A stretch of 64,000 nt of DNA from Acidobacteriota bacterium (GTDB lineage: Bacteria > Acidobacteriota > Terriglobia > Bryobacterales > Bryobacteraceae): positions 56,774 through 120,773 of the forward strand of contig JACPNQ010000023.1 of the NCBI GenBank assembly GCA_016185425.1, written 5' to 3'. The position numbers were made by a program, and so were the translations under genes. Of the stretch, positions 56,352 through 63,811 are shown in pieces. The first letter of the stretch is position 1. Each line of letters starts with the position of its first letter. The notes beneath the pieces were generated by a model, which was given only the letters and a program-made list of their open reading frames with translations, had not been told where the DNA came from and did not search any database.

Positions 56352-57566
56352 ATGGAACCGGACATCCAGGCGGCAGATCGCGGGGAGCAACCGTCCCTCA
56401 TGGAGCCGCTTCAGATCGCTGCCAGCTCCCGCCATCGCGGCGAGCTGGCCGATCTTGCCGTTGAACTTGCGCAGAAGTCCGCCGGATTGCGCCGAAGTCT
56501 GCCATCCAATTTGGCGGCTTCCCTTTCCGACATGGTGCGGTCGATGAACTGCTACTACTCGAATCTCATCGAGGGTCACAATACGCATCCGGCGGACATC
56601 GAGCGTGCTATTCGAAATGAGTACAGCCAGGATGCGAAGAAGCGCGATCTGCAACTTGAGGCAAAGGCTCATATCGCAGTCCAGGAATGGATCGACAGGG
56701 GAGGATTGAGCAGCGGCGACGCCGTGAAGGCCCATGCCATCGCGGAAATTCACCGGCGGTTTTGCGAGCTGTTGCCAGAGGAGATGCTCTGGGCGCAAGA
56801 GCCTGGTAGCGGAGAGCGGATTCGGGTTGTGCCGGGAGAGTGGCGGAGGCGGGATGTTCGTGTTGGGGATCATGTGGCGATGAGTCCGGGTTCCCTGCCC
56901 CGTTTTCTGGAGCGGTTTGAACAGGTATACGGCAGGTTGGGAAAGGCAGATGGAATCATCGCCGCCGCAGCCGCTCACCACCGCCTACTCTGGATTCATC
57001 CGTTCATGGATGGGAATGGACGGGTGGCGCGGCTGATGACTCATGCCACTCTGCTCGACTTACTGGAGACTGGCGCGGTGTGGTCCGTAGCACGGGGTCT
57101 TGCGCGAAATGTGGAGCGGTACAAGATGCTGCTCGCCAATTGCGACCAGCCGCGCCGGAACGATCCTGTCGGCCGCGGGAATTTGAGTGAAGAGGCATTG
57201 GCGGCGTTTACGCGGTTTTTCCTGTCGGTGTGTATTGACCAGGTGAGTTTCATGGAGGGGTTGATGGAGCCGAAACGGCTGCGTGCGCGCATCCTGGTGT
57301 GGGCGGCGGAAGAGGTTCGGGTTGGGGCGCTGCCGGCGAAATCGGGGAGTGTCTTGGAGGCGTTGTTGTATCGCGGGGAACTTCCGCGGGGTGACGTGGA
57401 TGCTGTGGTAGGAACGGGAGAGCGGCAGGCGCGGCGGATTGTGGCGGCGCTCGTTGAGCGGAAGGTACTTGTTTCGGAGAGTCCGCGGGCGCCGTTGCGG
57501 CTGGCGTTTCCGGCGGTGTTAGCGTCGCGGTGGATGCCAGGATTGTTTCCGGATTGGGTGGAGTAG
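56352..57566 (+). CDS. fic: Fic family protein (class II, N-terminal inhibitory helix)
   Basis: 404 residues. The core motif HPFMDGNGRVAR (from His216) is complete, so AMP-transfer activity is expected. The inhibitory (S/T)xxxE(G/N) motif is present as S70-NLI-E74-G75 in 'CYYSNLIEGHNTHP', before the core, which makes this a class II Fic protein held inactive until Glu74 moves. The N-terminal 60 residues and a long insert precede the core. The C-terminal 80 residues ('SGSVLEALLYRGELPRGD', 'GERQARRIVAALVERKVL') look like a winged helix. No separate antitoxin is needed for this class. Its target is unknown. Confidence 0.92.
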   Translation: MEPDIQAADRGEQPSLMEPLQIAASSRHRGELADLAVELAQKSAGLRRSLPSNLAASLSDMVRSMNCYYSNLIEGHNTHPADIERAIRNEYSQDAKKRDLQLEAKAHIAVQEWIDRGGLSSGDAVKAHAIAEIHRRFCELLPEEMLWAQEPGSGERIRVVPGEWRRRDVRVGDHVAMSPGSLPRFLERFEQVYGRLGKADGIIAAAAAHHRLLWIHPFMDGNGRVARLMTHATLLDLLETGAVWSVARGLARNVERYKMLLANCDQPRRNDPVGRGNLSEEALAAFTRFFLSVCIDQVSFMEGLMEPKRLRARILVWAAEEVRVGALPAKSGSVLEALLYRGELPRGDVDAVVGTGERQARRIVAALVERKVLVSESPRAPLRLAFPAVLASRWMPGLFPDWVE

Positions 57567-57607
57567 CGGAAGGGAACTTCGTTTGGCGGCATGGAGTCTT
57601 TGGAGAC

Positions 57608-58026
57608 GTGACTCGAACGTTGGTTGGGGTGACAGTGCTTCAGTGCGGATGCGGGCCGCGGCTGCAGTTTCATTCGCCGCAGGGAATGACACCGGATGAG
57701 ATGTCGGCGCGGGCGAGCCATGTGTTTGTCGGTGTCATTGCAAAGCATGAGATTGTGCCGTTTGTCCGGCCGGCATGGAGGAGTATTCGGATGCGGATGT
57801 CGCGGCGGACCGGAGGATGTTCGCTGAGCGCGGGGTGGAGTGGCATTGGAGACCTTCCCTGAGCCGGGATGAGCGGAGACTTCTGACGACTACGAGCAAC
57901 CGGAAGATGCGGACGGAGTTTTGCCGATTGTATCTGCGGGAATATCCGGGAGATGTGGATCATGGATGTCCCGTGGATCGACTGCCACCGGCAACGGTTG
58001 TTACGGCGGATGGGGAAGTGCGGTGA
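57608..58026 (+). pseudogene. Decayed copy of a multi-copy acidobacterial secreted family
   Basis: Two pieces in different frames seem to come from one ancestor. The first, from a GTG at 57608, has a lipoprotein-like start (VGVTVLQCGCGP) and then 'DEMSARASHVFVGVIAKHEI' and 'RPAWRSIRMRM'. The second, ending at 58026, has 'RRLLTTTSNRKMRTEFCRLY' and then 'HGCPVDRLPPATVVTADG'. In intact relatives I recall, these segments are N- and C-terminal and separated by 100 or more residues, so a deletion and a frameshift are likely. The assignment rests on memory of that family only. Confidence 0.5.
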
Positions 58027-58027
58027 A

Positions 58028-58411
58028 CTAATTCATGCCGGGCACGGGTCGTACGGAGGGGACGTAGTATTCCGTTTCGCCGAAGCAGGCAGCCGGGACA
58101 CCGCGATGCTGCTCGTAAGAAAGGGATACGCGCTGGCCGGCGACTCTCAAGAGTTGTTGTGCAATGGCCTCGTCGCGGACTGAGAATGCGAAGATCCGCG
58201 GTGGGACGCCGGGTTGTGCCGACATCGCGATTTCGCCCTCTCAGGATTTGCAGACCCATCCTTTGCTGGAGATCTTCTGGAGGATGCCGGCGCGCTCGCC
58301 AATGGAATAACTGTAGTGGAGAGTTATCCAGGCCCAAGCGGCGAATGCGAGCGCGGGGACGACTATCAGGCCGAGCACAAGATATACTACCCAACGTATC
58401 TTAGAGGACAT
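58028..58411 (-). pseudogene. Small membrane-anchored protein gene with TGA in place of a conserved Trp codon
   Basis: From the ATG at 58411 a 127-codon frame reads MSSKIRWVVYLVLGLIVVPA (one membrane helix), then 'GERAGILQKISSKGWVCKS', a TGA at 58241-58243, then 'EGEIAMSAQPGVPPRIF' and on to a stop at 58028. In the widespread small family with the pattern KT-W-EGE-[IL]-AM the stop replaces the Trp of K-[ST]-W-EGE, a change of one base (TGG to TGA). The rest, including 'FSVRDEAIAQQLLRVAGQRV' and 'GETEYYVPSVRP', is intact. The family is common in Bacteroidetes, Proteobacteria and Acidobacteria, role unknown. Confidence 0.8.
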
Positions 58412-58513
58412 GACCATGCCATGGCGCCATAAATGGACGGCAGTGTCGTTAGGCGCTGGAGCGGAAAGATTAAATTGGTCTTTGACACGGTTTTTGGGTA
58501 GAGTGGGGGGTTA

Positions 58514-59518
58514 ATGCTTTTACCGAATAGCTCTGGGGAGATGATGCTCACCCTTGCCCTACTGGCACTGCTATGGGGCGCATGGGCCAATACGCTGCGC
58601 GCCGACAAAAAGTGGCGCTTCGAGTTCTATGCGTTTGACTTCGGCTTCGGTGCGCTGCTGGCCGCGCTTCTGCTTGCCTATACGCTTGGGAATTCGGGGA
58701 GCTCGAGCTCATTTACTTTCGACGACATTCTGACCGTCGCAAGCAAGCGGAATATGGCCGCCGCTGTGGCGGCGGGTACGATCTTCTGCCTGGGCAACAT
58801 GATGATTATGGCCGGTGTCACGCTGGCCGGGATGAGCACGGCGATACCCGCAGCGGCGGCTATGACGATCCTTGTTACCGTCGTCTTTCTAGCAACGGGC
58901 AAGGCCACGGCGAACCCCGGTCTGATCTACGGATCAGCGGGCGCCGCCGTAGCGGCATTGGCCGTTATCGGCATGGCACAGAAGGCCGCGGCGAAAGCGA
59001 CGCCTGTGACAAAGGGCCTGCATCCGGGATGGAAGAGCTTTATTCTGAGCTGCGTCGGCGGACTTATCGGCGGGTTCTATTTCCCGGTTGCCGAATCCAG
59101 CCGCGGAGGAGATATCGGCGTAGGATCGTATGCGGTAGTGTTATTCTCCGCCATCGGAATCCTGGTGATGACACCGCTTTGTAACGTCTTCTTCTTAAAC
59201 CTGCCGGTGCAGGGAGAGCCCGCGCCGCTGACCGGCTATTTGAAGGGTTCTGTGAAACAGCACCTGTTGGGGCTGGCCGGAGGCGCGCTGTGGGCAGCGG
59301 GCGGGGTGGCGTTTTTCGCGGCGATGGGCGCGTCATTTACGGGCGCGGCAACGATGGGGGGTATTCATGCCGCGGGGTTTGGCGGCGCGGTGCTGGCGGC
59401 GTTGTGCGGGCTGACAATCTGGGGAGAACCGGCGGGAGCGCCGAAGGCGAAGGGCCTATTGGTGGGCGGCGCAGTGTTGTTGGCGGGCGCTGTGGCGATG
59501 CTTTATCTAGGGGCGTAG
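58514..59518 (+). CDS. DMT-superfamily transporter (GRP sugar / ureide-permease-like)
   Basis: 334 residues with about ten helices in two similar halves (1-150 and 170-334), as in drug/metabolite transporters. The start 'ALLALLWGAWANTLRADKKW' and 'RFEFYAFDFGFGALLAALLL' recall the glucose/ribose porter (GRP) and ureide permease group more than EamA proteins. An ATP site is absent, so it is a secondary carrier. The substrate cannot be inferred. It is 102 bases from the broken gene on its left and followed by hfq in the same direction. Confidence 0.7.
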   Translation: MLLPNSSGEMMLTLALLALLWGAWANTLRADKKWRFEFYAFDFGFGALLAALLLAYTLGNSGSSSSFTFDDILTVASKRNMAAAVAAGTIFCLGNMMIMAGVTLAGMSTAIPAAAAMTILVTVVFLATGKATANPGLIYGSAGAAVAALAVIGMAQKAAAKATPVTKGLHPGWKSFILSCVGGLIGGFYFPVAESSRGGDIGVGSYAVVLFSAIGILVMTPLCNVFFLNLPVQGEPAPLTGYLKGSVKQHLLGLAGGALWAAGGVAFFAAMGASFTGAATMGGIHAAGFGGAVLAALCGLTIWGEPAGAPKAKGLLVGGAVLLAGAVAMLYLGA

Positions 59519-59533
59519 GGCCCTAGACGCCGG

Positions 59534-59542
59534 TGATACAAT
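59534..59542 (+). promoter_or_regulatory. Putative extended -10 promoter of hfq-hflX
   Basis: TGATACAAT fits an extended -10 element (TG-n-TACAAT), the same form seen before rpsU. It would start RNA near 59549, giving a leader of about 55 bases before hfq. No -35 hexamer is evident. Confidence 0.45.
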
Positions 59543-59577
59543 TTGGTAACACCCTTCCGAACGAAGGAGGGATATCT

Positions 59578-59595
59578 GTGCCCGTAAGGGCGTGA
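59578..59595 (+). CDS. Candidate five-codon upstream ORF in the hfq leader
   Basis: A strong ribosome site, AAGGAGGG at 59564-59571, lies six bases before a GTG at 59578. That GTG opens a frame of GTG CCC GTA AGG GCG TGA, out of frame with hfq and ending eight bases before the hfq ATG. The hfq gene itself has only a modest GAGGA at the end of this mini-frame. The layout suggests translational coupling or regulation of hfq. A GCCC-GTAA-GGGC stem lies inside it. Confidence 0.4.
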   Translation: MPVRA

Positions 59596-59603
59596 GGAAC
59601 CAA

Positions 59604-59924
59604 ATGGACAAACTGGCGCAAAACATTCAAGAAGCATTTTTAAATAACGCGCGCAAGGACAAGATTTTCCTCACCATCTATCTGATGAGCGGCGTGAAGC
59701 TGTCGGGACGGATTAAGAGTTTCGACAAGTATTCGGTGATCCTGGAGTCGAACAATCAGGAGCAACTGATTTTCAAGCACGCGATCTCGACGGTAGTGGT
59801 TTCCAGACCAACTCATGGCCATAGCAGCAGCCATCCGGGGGCCGCACAAGGAATGCCGGGACCGGCTCCGGTTCCGGGTCCCGCGCCCGCTATGTCCGCC
59901 CACGGCGACAGCAGCGAGGGCTAA
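59604..59924 (+). CDS. hfq: RNA chaperone Hfq
   Basis: 106 residues. The Sm fold is clear: '[20 protein letters not shown]' with the start of Sm1, '[20 protein letters not shown]', and the Sm2 motif '[11 protein letters not shown]' (KHA replaces the enterobacterial YKHA). It forms a hexameric ring that pairs small RNAs with mRNAs. The C-terminal 36 residues (from about 70) are a Pro/Gly/His-rich flexible tail. A GTG 12 bases upstream is in frame, but the ATG at 59604 gives the family start and follows GAGGA. It is followed by hflX after eight bases. Confidence 0.96.
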   Translation: MDKLAQNIQEAFLNNARKDKIFLTIYLMSGVKLSGRIKSFDKYSVILESNNQEQLIFKHAISTVVVSRPTHGHSSSHPGAAQGMPGPAPVPGPAPAMSAHGDSSEG

Positions 59925-59932
59925 CGCATCGA

Positions 59933-61210
59933 TTGAGGCAAGCACGGCACACGACCGTCTCCACACAGGCAGGGCCCGAGAGGGCGCTGCTTGTGGGTGT
60001 GGACTGGCGGCGGCGGGATGGTTCCGCCTTTACGGCGGAAGAGTCGCTGGAGGAGTTGGGAACGCTGGCCAGTAGCGCCGGCGCGGACGTAATCGACCGG
60101 CAGATGCAGGCACGGGAGAGGGCGGATTCGGCGTACCTGATTGGCGCGGGCAAGGTGGATGAACTTGCGGGGCTGGTGCGCGGGTTTGCGATAGACGTTG
60201 TCATCTTCGACGACGAGCTGTCGCCGACACAATTGCGCAATCTGGAGCGGAAGCTGGAAGCCCGGGTGCTTGACCGGACGCAGCTCATTCTGGATATTTT
60301 CGCTTCGCGGGCGCGGACACGCGAGGGGCAGCTACAGGTGGAGTTGGCGCAGTTGCAATATCTGCTGCCGAGGCTGACCGGGCGCGGCACGGCGATGTCG
60401 CGACTGGGCGGCGGTATTGGAACGAGAGGGCCGGGCGAAACGAAGTTAGAAACAGACCGGCGGCGGATCCGGACGCGACTGGCGCATTTGGAGCGTTCCA
60501 TTGAGGCAGTGCGCGGGACACGGGGGACGCAGAGGCGGCAGAGGCAGTCGGTTCCGCTGCAGACGGTGGCGCTGGTGGGGTATACGAATGCGGGGAAGTC
60601 GACTCTATTCAACCGGCTGACGGGAGCGGGCGTGGTAGCGGACGCGCGGATGTTCGCGACGCTGGATCCTACGGTGCGGACGATAGTGCTGCCCTCGCGG
60701 CGAAAGATCCTGCTGAGCGATACGGTGGGTTTCATTCGCAACCTGCCGACGACGCTGGTGAAGGCGTTTCGGGCCACGTTGGAAGAGGTGACGGAGGCGG
60801 CGTTGTTGCTGCACGTGGTGGATGGGGCGAGCGAGGCGGCGGACGTGGCAATGGCGCATGTGCAGACTGTGCTGGAGGAGATTGGCGCGCAGGGGACGCG
60901 GCAGCTTGTGGTGTGGAACAAGGCGGACGCGCCGGGGTTTGTCGCGGCTCCGCCGGGGGCGTTGCGAGTGAGCGCGATGACCGGGTTGGGGCTGGACGCA
61001 TTGTTGGAACGGATTGAAACGGAGCTGCCGGGCGAAGCGTTGGTCAAGATGCGGCTGCGGATTCCGGTGAGCGATGGCGCGGCAATGAACCGGGTCCATG
61101 AGCAGGCGCGGATACTGTCGAAGGAGTTGGTGGACGACCGGTATGAAATTGTCGCCGAGATGACGGAGGCGGCGGCAAAAGGCCTGGAGCACTATGGGCT
61201 TGCGTTGTGA
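59933..61210 (+). CDS. hflX: GTPase HflX
   Basis: 425 residues. The N-terminal HflX domain ('GAGKVDELAGLVRGFAIDVV', 'QLRNLERKLEARVLDRTQLI') is followed by a coiled arm with 'GGGIGTRGPGETKLETDRR'. The GTPase has G1 GYTNAGKST (about residue 210), G3 'LLSDTVGFIRNLP' and G4 'VVWNKAD'. HflX binds and splits ribosomes, chiefly after heat stress. The start is TTG, eight bases after hfq; hfq-hflX order is conserved in many phyla. Confidence 0.95.
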   Translation: MRQARHTTVSTQAGPERALLVGVDWRRRDGSAFTAEESLEELGTLASSAGADVIDRQMQARERADSAYLIGAGKVDELAGLVRGFAIDVVIFDDELSPTQLRNLERKLEARVLDRTQLILDIFASRARTREGQLQVELAQLQYLLPRLTGRGTAMSRLGGGIGTRGPGETKLETDRRRIRTRLAHLERSIEAVRGTRGTQRRQRQSVPLQTVALVGYTNAGKSTLFNRLTGAGVVADARMFATLDPTVRTIVLPSRRKILLSDTVGFIRNLPTTLVKAFRATLEEVTEAALLLHVVDGASEAADVAMAHVQTVLEEIGAQGTRQLVVWNKADAPGFVAAPPGALRVSAMTGLGLDALLERIETELPGEALVKMRLRIPVSDGAAMNRVHEQARILSKELVDDRYEIVAEMTEAAAKGLEHYGLAL

Positions 61211-61245
61211 TTCCGTCTAGTGGACTCTAAGAGAGTGGGACCGGG

Positions 61246-61914
61246 ATGAATTTCCCCAATCTACTTACCCTGCTTCGGATCTTCTTCGTACCGCTACTTG
61301 TGGTAGCGCTGGTACAGGGCGACTTTGGTTTGCGGGTGATGGATTGGCCGATCGCGAATGAGTTTCTGGCGCTGGCGATCTTTCTGGCGGCGGCGACCAC
61401 GGATTTACTCGATGGGTATCTGGCGCGCCGGTGGAAGCAGGTGACGACGGTTGGCACGCTGCTCGATCCGATCGCCGATAAGATGTTGATTTCGGCGGCA
61501 CTGATCTCGCTGGTGCAAGTGCGCGTTGTGCCGGGGTGGATTGCGATTCTAGTGATTGGCCGCGAGTTCGCGGTAACGGGGCTGCGGGGGATTGCCGCGG
61601 CGGAAGGATACACGATCAAGGCAAGCGACCTGGGTAAGACAAAGATGGTCTTTCAGGTGATTGCGATCTCGCTGTTGCTGGTGTCGATCCGGCACCGCGA
61701 GTGGTACGGGTTCGCGATGCTGTGGATGTATGGAGTCGTGATCTTCGGCATTGCGTCGGCGATCCAGTATTTCCTGAAGTTCTGGAAGGGCGTGGACGAA
61801 AGGACGAAGCTGCGAAGGCGGAGGGAGTTGCTGGCGCTTGAGAAACGCGAGCAGCGGCGTAAGCGCGCGACGCTAATGGGACAGAAGGTCGGTACGACCG
61901 CCGTCCACCGTTAG
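61246..61914 (+). CDS. pgsA: CDP-diacylglycerol--glycerol-3-phosphate 3-phosphatidyltransferase
   Basis: 222 residues with six or so helices. The CDP-alcohol phosphatidyltransferase motif is complete: DGYLARRW, then GTLLDPIAD with eight residues between AR and G (about residues 64-86). It makes phosphatidylglycerol phosphate. The N-terminus MNFPNLLTLLRIFFVPLL is typical of PgsA. A charged tail of about 35 residues (residues 185-222) extends beyond the usual end and overlaps by 42 bases the end of the convergent SDR gene. Confidence 0.93.
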   Translation: MNFPNLLTLLRIFFVPLLVVALVQGDFGLRVMDWPIANEFLALAIFLAAATTDLLDGYLARRWKQVTTVGTLLDPIADKMLISAALISLVQVRVVPGWIAILVIGREFAVTGLRGIAAAEGYTIKASDLGKTKMVFQVIAISLLLVSIRHREWYGFAMLWMYGVVIFGIASAIQYFLKFWKGVDERTKLRRRRELLALEKREQRRKRATLMGQKVGTTAVHR

Positions 61915-62619
61915 AATCTGCCCGGTGATGAAGCGGGAGTCATCGGAGACTAAGAAGGCGACGGCTTCGGCAATGTCTTCGGGGTGGCCGACGCGACCGA
62001 GGACAGCTTTAGCGGACATGGTTTGAATGACCTGTTCGCGATTGGCGGCGTCTACCATGTCGGTGAGGATGAAGCCGGGGGCGACGGCGTTGACGCGAAT
62101 GCCATCAGGACCGAGCTCGAGGGCGAAGCGGCGAGTGAGGGATTCGACGGCGGCCTTGGTGGCGGCGTACCAGGTGGTTCCCGGAACGGCGGTGCCATGG
62201 GCGGCGATGGAGGATAGATTGACGATGCGGCCGTCGTGGTGATGGCGCATGGAAGGGATCGCGGCGCGGGTGCAGTGGATGACGCCCTCGAGGTTGGTGC
62301 GGATCATTTCGGCCATGGCGGCGTGGTCGTAGTTATCGACACTGCCGCGGCGGAGGATACCGGCGTTGTTGACCAGGATGCCAACGGGGCCGAGGCGCTG
62401 TTCGGATTGTTCGAAGAGTTGTTGCACCTGGGCGGGGTCGCCGGTATCGGCTTGGATGGCGCAGGCGCGGCCGCCGGCGTTGAGGATGGACTCGACAACG
62501 GCTTGGGCGGCTTGGCTTTGGCTGAGGAAGTTGATGACGACGGGGATGCCGTCCAGGGCGAGGCGGAGGGCGATGGCGCGGCCGATGCCGCGGGAGGCGC
62601 CGGTGACGATAGCGGTCAT
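61873..62619 (-). CDS. SDR-family 3-oxoacyl-ACP reductase-like protein
   Basis: 248 residues, classical SDR. Cofactor motif IVTGASRGIGRAIALRLA, 'VNNAGILRRGSVDNYD', active Ser in 'VNLSSIAAHG' and Tyr/Lys in 'WYAATKAAVESL'. The end 'GQILTVDGGRTDL' is FabG-like. It could work in fatty acid synthesis or as a general reductase; the genome surely has a better fabG. Its start overlaps clpS by four bases, and its end overlaps pgsA by 42 bases. Confidence 0.85.
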   Translation of the reverse strand: MTAIVTGASRGIGRAIALRLALDGIPVVINFLSQSQAAQAVVESILNAGGRACAIQADTGDPAQVQQLFEQSEQRLGPVGILVNNAGILRRGSVDNYDHAAMAEMIRTNLEGVIHCTRAAIPSMRHHHDGRIVNLSSIAAHGTAVPGTTWYAATKAAVESLTRRFALELGPDGIRVNAVAPGFILTDMVDAANREQVIQTMSAKAVLGRVGHPEDIAEAVAFLVSDDSRFITGQILTVDGGRTDLLSH

Positions 62620-62957
62620 TGGGGGTTGTTGGCGGGTTCGACGACGGCGGACATGGAGCCGCGGCAGGTTTGGATGCGGGGGTCGCGGCCGAAGGCGTGG
62701 ATCTGGTCGCGAGCGAATTGGGCTTGCGGGAGCTCGCAGGTGAGGACGATGCTGCGTCCTGTGGTATCTACCTCGACGGCGTGGCGGAAGGCCTGGGCGG
62801 GGGCGATGAAGAAGAGGCGGCCGAGCATTTCGACGACGTAGGCGTCGGAGTGGTAGTCGTCATTGAGGAGAATGACGTGGAAAAGGGGCTCGCGAGATGG
62901 GTCTGTATCCTTGTCGACTGCATCGAGAGTTTCGAGGAGCTGGGCCATCGATTCCAT
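62616..62957 (-). CDS. clpS: ATP-dependent Clp protease adaptor ClpS
   Basis: 113 residues. The N-degron pocket region is LFHVILLNDDYHSDAYVVEM (residues 25-44), where NDDY and the later 'RHAVEVDTTGRSIVL' match ClpS. ClpS brings N-end-rule substrates to ClpA. The ATG at 62957 is chosen; a frame open further upstream would run into the tmRNA promoter, and the ATG at 62948 is another option. The C-terminal 25 residues ('GRDPRIQTCRGSMSAV') exceed the core. No clpA is near. It is divergent from tmRNA. Confidence 0.88.
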   Translation of the reverse strand: MESMAQLLETLDAVDKDTDPSREPLFHVILLNDDYHSDAYVVEMLGRLFFIAPAQAFRHAVEVDTTGRSIVLTCELPQAQFARDQIHAFGRDPRIQTCRGSMSAVVEPANNPQ

Positions 62958-62994
62958 GGTAGCGCGGATGGTAGAATGGGAGCGAACCAAACGT

Positions 62995-63344
62995 GGGGGC
63001 GAAACGGCTTCGACGGGTTCGAGTCATTGTATGGAGGCGTGCCGGGTTCCGAGCTCCCGTAAAACGATCGGAAAACCATAACTGCCAACACGCAGTTTGC
63101 ATACGCTGCTTAATTTTTAAGTAGCCGCCGCGGTTCTTAGGCCCGCATGGGAATCGTAAGGCGTCATATGGCGGGATTGGCCCCTGGCTTCTGTCCGGAG
63201 CGAAAGGCTGAAAACAATCGGGCTGGGTCGTGAGCGTTTTGCTGATTCTTCAGTTCACGGCTGAGATACACAGGTCAGATACGCACGTAGTCATCATACA
63301 GTGGGCGTTCCCGGACGCGGGTTCGACTCCCGCCGCCTCCACCA
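62995..63344 (+). ncRNA. ssrA: Transfer-messenger RNA (tmRNA)
   Basis: The 5' part GGGGGCGAAACGGCTTCGAC and the 3' tRNA-like part ending CGCCTCC-ACCA pair in the acceptor stem (GGGGGCG with CGCCTCC, one G-U). The T-arm GGGTTCGACTCCC is at about 63319-63331. The tag frame runs from 63084 to 63113: Ala-Asn-Thr-Gln-Phe-Ala-Tyr-Ala-Ala-stop. tmRNA rescues stalled ribosomes and marks the unfinished protein for proteolysis. The length, about 350 bases with an encoded CCA end, is standard for the one-piece form. Confidence 0.96.
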
Positions 63345-63488
63345 GAAACAATTTATGTCTCTCCGGCCTCAACTTGAGTATTGGAAGAAGACAGTGTTCG
63401 CGAACGATCCGATTACCCGGCGATTGACGAGCGGCACAGGGACACCGGCCCCTGATGGACTCGCATTCAATCAGGTATAAGTAGTATT

Positions 63489-63809
63489 ATGACGACGGCA
63501 CTGGAAGTCAGCCTGCACGAGGAAAAATATGTGGTGATTCCCCACGGGATGACTCCGAAACTCTTCCATAAAACTCAAGGTAAGCCAATTGCCTACGTTG
63601 AAGGCTGGACATCCGCAGGGGAGTTTGAGCAGTCGTATTTCAACCTGTATCCGCTTGAAGAGGAGCGCCAAATGCATATCCACTTCAAGGCAAGCGACGG
63701 GACCGACGAAATCCTCATCTTCTACGGGTTTGGAGAACCCACCCATCAAGCGCTACGTGCCAACGGAACGCTGCACGTCCGCGAGCACGAAAAGACCATG
63801 ACCGCGTAA
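63489..63809 (+). CDS. Small protein of unknown function
   Basis: 106 residues, soluble, rich in His and Glu ('SLHEEKYVVIPHGMTPKLFH', then 'RQMHIHFKASDGTDEILIFY'). No signal peptide or known motif is seen. The spacing of histidines might bind metal, but this is a guess. It lies 144 bases downstream of tmRNA; that gap has no clear gene, only a short CAGGG/CCCTG hairpin at 63437-63454. Confidence 0.6.
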   Translation: MTTALEVSLHEEKYVVIPHGMTPKLFHKTQGKPIAYVEGWTSAGEFEQSYFNLYPLEEERQMHIHFKASDGTDEILIFYGFGEPTHQALRANGTLHVREHEKTMTA

Positions 63810-63811
63810 TC

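Noticed and set aside
62972..62977. TAGAAT as the -10 box of the tmRNA promoter
   Set aside because: It is 17 bases before the mature 5' end, too far for a direct start unless a precursor is processed; no -35 box supports it.
63230..63427. Short frame on + across the end of tmRNA
   Set aside because: It includes the tRNA-like 3' end of tmRNA, so it is not a protein gene.
63345..63488. Integration site at the 3' end of tmRNA
   Set aside because: tmRNA ends are common attachment sites, but no integrase or repeated 3' end is visible downstream within the window.
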